Shown here: positions 1 through 6,037 of the stretch, piece by piece | How positions within the stretch are numbered: the stretch's first letter is position 1 | How the letters are laid out: each line of letters begins with the position of its first letter | Source: UBA2160 sp964588665 | Lineage (GTDB): Bacteria > Chloroflexota > Dehalococcoidia > Lucifugimonadales > UBA1123 | NCBI GenBank assembly: GCA_964588665.1 | Contig: CAZPQQ010000110.1 | Location: forward strand, 1 to 8,028 | DNA: 8,028 nucleotides | Direction: 5' to 3' | Program-made: the position numbers and the translations under genes | Notes under the pieces: generated by a model | Database searches by the model: none | Seen by the model: only the letters and a program-made list of their open reading frames with translations | Told to the model about the DNA's origin: nothing

Positions 1-97
1 AGTCTCTCTTAATTCTCAGGCCCAAATGTGTCCCACTTTCGCTGACGGTCTACAGGCGTTGAGGTCGATTTCGTTCAGATAGTTCAATGGCAGGCGA

Positions 98-952
98 TTA
101 CAAATGCGATTTCCGCGCGACGATCTGGGCGTGGAGATTGGTCACGATCTGTTGGTCGAGGCGCTCCGTGATCGCGAAGAGTCGCTGACCGATAGGGTAC
201 GGGTCAACCTGTGGTCGAGGCTCCTTCAACGCGTCTTCCACGGTTAGGCCGCGATCGACGAAACCCTCGACGACGCCCACCCAGTCCTGGATGATCTGCG
301 CCTGTTCCTTGAGATAGCTGTTGTCGCAAGGCTCGCCGTGACCGGGCACGATGGTGTCCGCGCCCAGCGCTTCGATCTTCTTGAGTGATTCGAGCCACTG
401 CCAGGGATCGGCCTCCTGGATGAATGTCTTGACGCGACAGAACACGTTGTCGCCGGTGAAGACCACGCCCTCCTCGGGCACGTGGACCGAAGTCTGCGGC
501 GCCGTGTGGCCCGGATGGTGGATGCAGTGGATCGTCTGGCAGCCCAGCACCAACGTCAGCCTGTCGCTGAACAGTCGTGTGGGCGGATTCGGCGGGTAGC
601 TCGGGTGGCCCAAGAGCCAGACGCTGTCCGGGTCGGTCTGCTTCATCGTGTCGACGCGCTCGGGGCCGACCATCTGCGGAACAGCCTGATCGTAACGCTC
701 CTTCATCCCATTCTGTCCGATGACCTCGACGCCTGGGAAGTAGGCGTTGCCCATGATGTGGTCGCCGTGCGGCTCGGTGTTGACCAGATGGCGGACAGGA
801 CCGTGAGCCTCGATTGTCTCGCGCCAACGCACCGCGTTGATCGGCTGCTGAGGCGTGTCGATCATGAAGGCGCCGTCGTCGGTGACAACGAAGCCGGGGT
901 TGCATCCCCACAAGTAGATCTCGGTATAGATGTTGGCGCCAATTTGTCGCAT
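98..952 (-). CDS. MBL-fold metallo-hydrolase (glyoxalase II-like family)
   Basis: Metallo-beta-lactamase-fold hydrolase of 284 residues, probably cytoplasmic (no signal peptide). The substrate cannot be read from the sequence; family members hydrolyse thioesters, lactones and similar esters. Visible metal motifs, numbered from MRQIGANIYT: E60-P-H62-G-D64-H65 (family HxHxDH), H149 in HHPGHT, D168 in FTGDN and H205 in PGHGEP. The first His of HxHxDH is Glu here, a variant I recall from some MBL subfamilies ('NTEHHxDH' style); the other ligands are intact, so the enzyme is probably active. Start: ATG at 952, with GGAG (960-963) 7 nt upstream. The frame is open to 1006, but a start there would add a basic, unlikely leader and lacks an RBS. 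It lies downstream of the broken CoA-transferase, separated by a spacer with two inverted repeats, so it may have its own promoter. Family call firm, function open. Confidence 0.9.
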   Translation of the reverse strand: MRQIGANIYTEIYLWGCNPGFVVTDDGAFMIDTPQQPINAVRWRETIEAHGPVRHLVNTEPHGDHIMGNAYFPGVEVIGQNGMKERYDQAVPQMVGPERVDTMKQTDPDSVWLLGHPSYPPNPPTRLFSDRLTLVLGCQTIHCIHHPGHTAPQTSVHVPEEGVVFTGDNVFCRVKTFIQEADPWQWLESLKKIEALGADTIVPGHGEPCDNSYLKEQAQIIQDWVGVVEGFVDRGLTVEDALKEPRPQVDPYPIGQRLFAITERLDQQIVTNLHAQIVARKSHL

Positions 953-1026
953 TGGGTTTCTCCGTGATGGCTGTTTCGCTCTGTGCGATTTCCGGTCGGC
1001 GGCCATAGGATGGCCAACGCCATGTT

Positions 1027-1039
1027 AACACCTGGTGTT
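1027..1039. promoter_or_regulatory. Candidate operator palindrome upstream of the MBL gene
   Basis: AACACC-T-GGTGTT is a perfect 6-bp-arm palindrome centred about 80 bp upstream of the MBL start at 952. Its place in the spacer suits a regulator-binding site, but no regulator gene is present in the window and I see no convincing -35/-10 pair next to it. A chance palindrome is possible. Confidence 0.25.
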
Positions 1040-1073
1040 CTGCGTCTCGGCGACACCAAGCCGACGGCGATGC

Positions 1074-1103
1074 GTCAACAGGCGTCTGGAACTCGCTGTT
1101 GAC
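1074..1103. repeat. Inverted repeat GTCAACAG-N14-CTGTTGAC
   Basis: Perfect 8-bp inverted repeat with a 14-nt loop, in the spacer between the CoA-transferase remnant and the MBL gene. The half-site centres are 22 bp apart, about two helical turns, which fits a two-site operator for a dimeric or tetrameric regulator. In RNA it could form a stem-loop, but no T-tract follows on the minus strand, so it is a poor intrinsic terminator. Role inferred only. Confidence 0.35.
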
Positions 1104-1172
1104 CCAGCTTATTGTGACATTCTGACGCGGCGAATTTCGCGAGGCGTTGCTGCCGCGCTTCCATCCTGTCGT

Positions 1173-3117
1173 CAGGTTCCGCTCGGCCTCCTGACGCGTC
1201 TCGAATACGCTGGCGGAAACCTTTCGTTGCCCGAGCTCCTTGCCGAGCTTGAGCCGCAGAAAGCCGCTGTTGGTGAACCGAGAGACCTTCAGATAGTACG
1301 TTTCCTCGACGTATCTCACCGCGTCCATGTAGCCGTCCATGGCATCGTCGTTGACGGTGAATCCTTCGTAGTTGACAATCGAGTTGACGCGCTTGCCGAG
1401 AGGTTGGAGCAACCGGTCAACGGCGTCGACGATCATGTCGACGTCCTGCTGGTTCCGCACACGCATGCCGGCGTAGTTCATGAACACGGTGTTGGTGTCG
1501 GCGTCGTAGGACAGGCGGTCGTCGATGTTGACGTCGAGCATGCGCTCGCGAAGGCCCATAGGCTCCGGAGCGAAGATTGCGCTGTCCATGAGCGTTGGAT
1601 CACCTATGTGCGGACGGAATGAGATATGGGCCAAGATGTCGCGGTCGATGTCGATGCCCGGGGCCACCTCGGTAAGCGCAAGGCCGGCGTCAGTCAGACG
1701 GAACACGCAGCGCTCGGTGACGTACAAGACTTCCTTGCCCTGTTGTGACGCCACCGGACCGCTGAACGTGACCTGTCCAACTTGCTCGACGAACTTGCTC
1801 GACGAACTTGCTAACCTTGCCCTCTTGGACGATCCGAAGCTGACCGTCTTCCACGGCGATTTGCGCCCCGCCGGCGGTGAAGTTTCCCATGAACACGACC
1901 TTCTTGGCATTCTGGCTGATGTTGATGAAGCCCCCGGAACCCGCGATCCGACCCGCGAATCGGCTGGAGTTGACGTTGCCCGTGCCGTCGCATTCGGCGA
2001 ATCCCAGGAATGCGCAGTCGAGTCCTCCGCCGTCGATGAAATCGAATTGCGAGCAATGATCGATTACCGCCTGGAAGTTGAACGCCGCGCCGAAATCCGG
2101 GCCACTCGCCGGAACTCCCCCCATCACGCCTGGATCGACAGTGAGAGTCATCAGATCGTAGATCTTCTCCTCGCTCGCCACACGACCGACCATGTCCGAG
2201 AGGCCTATTCCCAGGTTCACTACGCTGTTGGGCAGCAGTTCCATGGCGGCCCGCCGTGCGATAACCTTCTTGTCGTCGAGCGGCAATGTCGGCAATGTCG
2301 TTGCCGGAATTCGAATCTCTCCGGATAGTGCCGGATTGTACGTCGTTCCGTAGGTCTGCATGTTGTACTCAGGCTCGGCGACAACCACGGCATCGACGAG
2401 CACCCCTGGAATCCGCACGTTCCGGGCGTCAAGCGATCCCTCCGCGGCGACGCGTTCGACCTGGCAGATCACGAAGCCGTGCGAGTTCCTCGCCGCGACC
2501 GCGAGCGCCAGATTCTCTAGGTGCAGCGCTTCCTTTTCCATGGTGATGTTGCCGTCCGGATCGGCCGTCGTGCCGCGGATGAACGCCACGGTGATCGGGA
2601 GCGCTTTGTAGAAGAGATACTCCTCGCCGTTGATCGTCATCAGCTCGACGATGTCTTCGACCGTGACATCATTCATCCTGCCGCCCTCCAACCGGGGGTC
2701 GACGAAGGTCCCGAGCCCCACTTTGGAGAGCATCCCCGGCTTGCCCGCGGCGATATCGCGATAGAGATGCGGGATGACGCCTTCTGGCAGGTTATACGCC
2801 TGGATCTTGTCGTCCATGACAAGCTGACTGATCTTTGGCGCAAGGCCGAAATAGCCGCCGATCACGCGCTGCAGCAGGCCTTCGTGCGCGAGGAGATTCA
2901 AGCCCTTATCCTTGCCGTCGCCCTGGCCGGTTGCATGGACCAGTGTGAGTCCCCTTGGTTGGCCGGTCTCGAGGAAACGCTCTTCCAACGCCGCCAACAG
3001 TTGCTCGGGCATCCCATGCCCGCCGTACCCGGAGGTGGCGAGCACGTCCCCGTCGTGCAGAACCGAGATCGCGTACTCGACTGGGATGACCTTCTTCAGC
3101 ACCTGTTGTGATCTCAT
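1173..3117 (-). pseudogene. Frameshifted acyl-CoA:acetate/propionate CoA-transferase (YdiF/Pct-type)
   Basis: Remnant of a family I CoA-transferase, which moves CoA between acyl-CoA and a free acid through a glutamyl-CoA intermediate. The alpha-like half (about residues 1-260) and beta-like half (about 280-530) are fused in one chain, as in YdiF and clostridial Pct; GLGTFVDPR, QFDFIDGGGLD, ECDGTGNVN, GSGGFINI and YVTERCVF are clear. ATG at 3117 has GGAGG (3123-3127) 5 nt upstream; ATG 3120 is the alternative. Lesions: (1) a 13-bp tandem duplication at 1779-1812 shifts the frame, so translation leaves the family sequence after KFVEQV and stops at 1690 (about 475 residues); removing one copy restores SKFVEQVGQVTFSGPVA. 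(2) The catalytic Glu position (family TVE/AESG) is Asp, codon 2134-2136. (3) The restored frame has no stop near its natural end; 1173 is the last family-like codon. Restored length is about 644 residues against about 525 for YdiF/Pct, because of a roughly 115-residue C-terminal extension. A sequencing or assembly error could also explain lesion 1. Confidence 0.85.
1779..1812. repeat. 13-bp tandem duplication causing a frameshift
   Basis: The unit AACTTGCTCGACG occurs twice and is followed by a third AACTTGCT (2.6 copies, exact). It lies inside the CoA-transferase gene. Without one copy the coding strand would still carry two AGCAAGTT octamers 13 bp apart, the usual substrate for replication slippage, so the extra copy is easily explained as a recent slippage event. 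Thirteen is not a multiple of three, so each gain or loss changes the frame. Confidence 0.95.
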
Positions 3118-3281
3118 CATTCCCTCCCCGTCGCGTTTACCCCTCTGGCCCCATCGGAGCACGGGACGAATGCCTTATCCACCTTCGGTCCGATCATTGG
3201 TGCATGGTACACCTGATCAGGCAGAGGCTGTGGGTTCCGGCTAAGCCGGCGTTGAACCTTAGATCAGGAGGCAAGGCGGCG
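3118..3281. other. Intergenic spacer upstream of the CoA-transferase
   Basis: This gap separates the PHP gene end from the CoA-transferase start. It holds CCTGATCAGG (3212-3221, perfect 10-bp palindrome), a small CCGGC-TAA-GCCGG hairpin (3237-3249) about 33 bp past the PHP stop, and the CoA-transferase RBS GGAGG (3123-3127). The hairpin has no T-run after it on the minus strand, so it is at best a weak terminator. No clear -35/-10 pair was found. Confidence 0.4.
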
Positions 3282-3896
3282 TCACGGATTCGCCTGAGGA
3301 CTGAGCCGAAGGTCCACCGCCTTGAAGCGGCCTGCCGGCAGTTCGCGGACCAGGTCGGCGTCGGTGTGGATGGGCGTCTCGTAGAGCGTCGCGCAGGAGC
3401 CGACGGCGCCCTCGCTGTGGGCGTCGCTTCCTCCGACGCCAGGGAGCCCGACGTCGAGGGCCATGGAGGCCAGATAGCCGTTCGCCTCGTTGGCGTCGGA
3501 TCCGTTGAGGGTCTCGACTCCGTGGAATAGCGACGGGAGCTGCGACCAGCCGACCGGCAGGCTCCGTTCTCGTTGCGGGTGCGCCAGAATCATGGCGGCT
3601 CCTGCTCGGACGACCGCTTCTCGGAGCTTTGACAGGTACAGGAAATCGAGCTCGAATTGCTCCAGCCCGAAGACCAGCACGTGCCCCTTCTCGGTTCCGA
3701 CTTCCATGCCGCTGAATATCGGGAACTCATACGTTTTTCGGATCTGGTCGAGCTTCCGGGGTTCCCAGACGGAGTTGTGCTCGGTGAGACAGATGCCGTC
3801 CAGGCCTCGCTCTTTCGAAAGGGCGACTAGCTCTCCGACTGTGAGGACGCTGTCCAGGGACCGATGCGAAGTGTGCGTGTGCATGTCTATCAGCAA
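3282..3896 (-). CDS. PHP-domain metal-dependent phosphoesterase
   Basis: PHP-fold phosphoesterase of 204 residues, close to the size of stand-alone PHP proteins; the family hydrolyses phosphoesters such as nucleotides, phosphosugars or 3',5'-bisphosphates with a di- or trinuclear metal site. The metal ligands are in order: H6 and H8 (MHTHTS), E39-H40 (LTEHN), E65 (SGMEVG), H72 (GHVLVFG), H106 (LAHPQR), D158 and H160 (GGSDAH), so it looks catalytically complete. Substrate unknown. The preferred start is TTG at 3896: CGGAG (3903-3907) sits 6 nt upstream, whereas the next ATG at 3884 would be 18 nt away. The gap to the etfA stop is 12 bp and the RBS lies directly after that stop, so it is the last cistron of the NMO-ETF operon and probably translationally coupled. 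Why a PHP enzyme sits with ETF is not evident. Confidence 0.9.
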   Translation of the reverse strand: MLIDMHTHTSHRSLDSVLTVGELVALSKERGLDGICLTEHNSVWEPRKLDQIRKTYEFPIFSGMEVGTEKGHVLVFGLEQFELDFLYLSKLREAVVRAGAAMILAHPQRERSLPVGWSQLPSLFHGVETLNGSDANEANGYLASMALDVGLPGVGGSDAHSEGAVGSCATLYETPIHTDADLVRELPAGRFKAVDLRLSPQANP

Positions 3897-3902
3897 TCGC
3901 GG

Positions 3903-3907
3903 CTCCG
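3903..3907 (-). promoter_or_regulatory. Ribosome binding site selecting a TTG start
   Basis: CGGAG on the minus strand lies 6 nt upstream of TTG at 3896 and 18 nt upstream of the first ATG at 3884. This spacing makes the TTG the likely start of the PHP gene. Confidence 0.55.
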
Positions 3908-3908
3908 G

Positions 3909-4910
3909 TCAGTCAAGCCCGAGCTCGCGGCACTTGTCGATGAACGCCGGCAAGAACTCCGAGCAGTCGGCCACGACCCCGTATCGCGCGTGCTGGAAGA
4001 TGGGAGCGTCCCGGTCGGTGTTGATCGCCACGATACAACGCGCCGACGAGCAGCCGACCATGTGTTGACTGGCCCCGGAGATGCCTGCCGCTATGTACAG
4101 TTCCGGCGAGACCACCTGGCCTGTCAACCCGACCTGTTGCGCTCGCGTCGCCCAGCCAAGGTCCACGATGGCGCGTGACGCCGCGGGCATGCCGCCCAGC
4201 GCTTCGGCCAGCTCTCGGATCAGCGCGAAGTTTTCCGATTCGCTCAGGCCTTTGCCGCCTGCCACGATGACCTCGGATTCCTCCAATCGAGGTCCTGACT
4301 GGGCTGCCTTTCCGAGAACCTTGGACCGTCTTTCGATGCCTGTGAAATCCTGTCGTACCTCGATTACTTCTCCGCTGATGCGTCCTGGCAGGCTCAGTGG
4401 ATCGGCGACCCCAGGCTTCATGCTTACGACGCACGGCATCGCGTCGTCGAACCGGTAGGTCGAAAGGGCGGCCCCGCCGTATACAGAGCAGACAGCCTCG
4501 AACGCGCCGGTTTCATCGTCGATGCGCAGCTCTTCGCAGTTGGTGGCCACGCCGGTGTCCAAACGCAGAGCCAGTCGAGGCGCGAGGTCTCGGCTTTCCA
4601 GCGACGCGCCGAGCAAGATCACGGCCGGCCTCGCCATCTCCGCAACGCGCTCGATCGCCTGGAGGCTGAACTCGACGTGAAACTCGTCAAGTGACGGGTC
4701 GTCGACGACGTAAACGCGATCCACGGCTGTTGCGATGTCGTTGGCAACCGAGGAGACAGTGCTGCCCAACACAATCGCGAACAGTGGCTGGCCCAGTTCT
4801 TGCGAAAGCCTCTTCCCAAACGTCAGGATTTCCAAGGAGGCCGAGGTGACCTTGCCTTCGCTGGTTTCTGCGACAGTCAGTATGCCCGTGTGATCTCGCA
4901 TGTCAGACAT
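3909..4910 (-). CDS. etfA: Electron transfer flavoprotein alpha subunit (FixB/EtfA family)
   Basis: FAD-binding subunit of the heterodimeric electron transfer flavoprotein, 333 residues, cytoplasmic, passing electrons between flavin dehydrogenases and an acceptor. Domain I (about 8-190) carries ILTVAE, the VILLGASLESRDLAPRLA segment and CEELRID. Domain II (about 212-333) has the FAD signature: AGGKGL (217-222), ASR (244-246), QVGLTGQVVSPELYIAAGIS (259-278) followed by GASQH, and VAINTDRDAPIFQHARYG. These match EtfA closely, with VDLGW where classical EtfA usually has VDAGY. The start at ATG 4910 has no strong RBS; ATG at 4901 (MRDHTG) is possible and loses no conserved sequence. It follows etfB after 33 bp and the PHP gene starts 12 bp after its stop. 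No ferredoxin-type cluster or ETF-quinone oxidoreductase gene is present in the window. Confidence 0.96.
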   Translation of the reverse strand: MSDMRDHTGILTVAETSEGKVTSASLEILTFGKRLSQELGQPLFAIVLGSTVSSVANDIATAVDRVYVVDDPSLDEFHVEFSLQAIERVAEMARPAVILLGASLESRDLAPRLALRLDTGVATNCEELRIDDETGAFEAVCSVYGGAALSTYRFDDAMPCVVSMKPGVADPLSLPGRISGEVIEVRQDFTGIERRSKVLGKAAQSGPRLEESEVIVAGGKGLSESENFALIRELAEALGGMPAASRAIVDLGWATRAQQVGLTGQVVSPELYIAAGISGASQHMVGCSSARCIVAINTDRDAPIFQHARYGVVADCSEFLPAFIDKCRELGLD

Positions 4911-4943
4911 TGGATCGACCCCGTGCAGAGGTGTTTCGGCGCA

Positions 4944-5768
4944 TCAGATGACGCCGTCCTCTCGCAGGCGAGTGGCGAGAGCGGCGGCCTGCTCCACGAC
5001 GCTCGCGTCCGGCATGAACTCGCAATCGCCGTGGACTTCTCGGACCGCCAGACCCACCTGGCGGACGTGGGACCGAACGTCGCCCGCGTCCATGCCTAGG
5101 TCCGCCGCCGACCAGACAGTCGGACTCTTTCGACGGCTTTGCATCATGGCTCTTGCGCCGGGCATCCGAGGGTCGCCGACCTCGTTGCTCACGGTGACGA
5201 GAGCCGGCAATGCAAGCGCCACGATCTCGTCTCCGTCAAGCGTGACACGAGTAACGTGGAGGGTCTCGTCGCTTTCGACGGCTACATTGCGAGCAATTGA
5301 CGCGAACGAGGCGCCGAGCAGCTCGGACAGGGCGGGACCAACCACGCCCTGGTCGTCGTCGGAGGCTTCGCGTCCGCAAAGGACCAGGTCGGCGCCGTCC
5401 AACTTGTCGATCGCCTGAGACAGCGCTTTAGCGATCGCTAGCCCGTCGCAGTCATCGTACGCGGCGTCGGATATGATCACCGCCTCGTCGGCGCCCATGG
5501 CGTACGCAGACTGCAGCATCCGGCGGCTCGATTCGTCTCCCAGGGTGACGACGGTGATCATGCAGTCGACGCCTGCGTCTCGTATCCGCAATGCCGTCTC
5601 GATCGCCTGCTCGTCGTATGCGTTCATCAAGCGAACGATTCCTCGGGCGATCAGTTCGCCGGAGTTGGGATCGACCTCCAGACGCCCAGCGACCGCATAG
5701 GCGTCCACGGTGTCGGGGTCGAGGACCTGCTTGGCGCAGACGACGACTCTCATCGGGGATCGCATCAT
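4944..5768 (-). CDS. etfB: Electron transfer flavoprotein beta subunit (FixA/EtfB family)
   Basis: Partner of the alpha subunit; 274 residues, a typical length. It binds AMP in classical ETF or a second FAD in bifurcating ETF. Visible: VVVCAKQVLDP at the N-terminus, NAYDEQAIETALRIRD (49-64), VVTLGDESSRRMLQSAYAMG (73-92), the nucleotide loop CGREASDDDQGVVGP (131-145) and the recognition-loop region LPALVTVSNEVGDPRMPGAR (187-206). The nucleotide loop with VGP resembles FixA-type proteins more than classical mitochondrial-type EtfB; that comparison is from memory. Start: ATG at 5768 overlaps the stop of the upstream small gene as ATGA, which implies coupling. ATGs at 5765 and 5753 are alternatives; 5753 (MRVVVCAKQ) aligns best with the family N-terminus but has no visible RBS. 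Family certain, start moderately sure. Confidence 0.95.
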   Translation of the reverse strand: MMRSPMRVVVCAKQVLDPDTVDAYAVAGRLEVDPNSGELIARGIVRLMNAYDEQAIETALRIRDAGVDCMITVVTLGDESSRRMLQSAYAMGADEAVIISDAAYDDCDGLAIAKALSQAIDKLDGADLVLCGREASDDDQGVVGPALSELLGASFASIARNVAVESDETLHVTRVTLDGDEIVALALPALVTVSNEVGDPRMPGARAMMQSRRKSPTVWSAADLGMDAGDVRSHVRQVGLAVREVHGDCEFMPDASVVEQAAALATRLREDGVI

Positions 5769-6025
5769 TCGTCCATCACGAAAACAAAGCTGCTTTCGCA
5801 CCAGACCGTGTCCTCCCGGTGGTCCTCGGGTTTGGCGGTCAGCTCTGCGAGTTCGTACCAGCGCCACGGGGGGTCGCCGTCGTCGTAGTACCGCCCTGTC
5901 AGGCGTCCTCGGTAGAAGTCACGCGAACCCAAAAGACCCGCGGGTCCGCCCGCGGTGGCAGTCCCGCCGTCACACTCGGCGACTTTTCCGGCGAGATCGG
6001 TGTCGAACTCGTACTTGGGTTGCAT
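5765..6025 (-). CDS. Uncharacterised 86-residue protein between NMO and etfB
   Basis: I do not recognise this protein. It has 86 residues and is soluble (no signal peptide or membrane segment), with two Cys (AECDGG, VWCESS), an Asp/Glu- and aromatic-rich composition, a central GSRDFYRGRLTGRYYDDGD segment followed by WRWYELAEL, and a hydrophobic end SSFVFVMDE. Support for a real gene: it fills the space between the NMO stop (6038, 12 bp away) and etfB exactly, its stop overlaps the etfB start as ATGA, and it reads in the direction of the operon. A GGGACGGGA tract lies just before ATG 6025, a weak RBS. By position it could be a small accessory subunit of the flavoprotein or ETF; that is inference. 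No CxxC or other cofactor motif is present. Confidence 0.7.
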   Translation of the reverse strand: MQPKYEFDTDLAGKVAECDGGTATAGGPAGLLGSRDFYRGRLTGRYYDDGDPPWRWYELAELTAKPEDHREDTVWCESSFVFVMDE

Positions 6026-6037
6026 TCCCGTCCCGAC

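Noticed and set aside
1..97. Possible gene or terminator at the left edge
   Set aside because: No open frame with family features, no hairpin and no repeat could be found in these bases.
204..1172. Continuation of the CoA-transferase C-terminal frame over the MBL gene
   Set aside because: Past about 1173 the protein turns into an Arg/His-rich shadow of the MBL gene; only the part upstream of 1173 resembles a protein family.
1525..2328. Plus-strand open frames of 195-267 codons opposite the CoA-transferase
   Set aside because: They are antisense to a strongly recognisable CoA-transferase and show no domain features of their own.
3237..3249. Intrinsic terminator after the PHP gene
   Set aside because: The 5-bp CCGGC/GCCGG stem is not followed by a T-run on the minus strand, so it is not convincing as a terminator.
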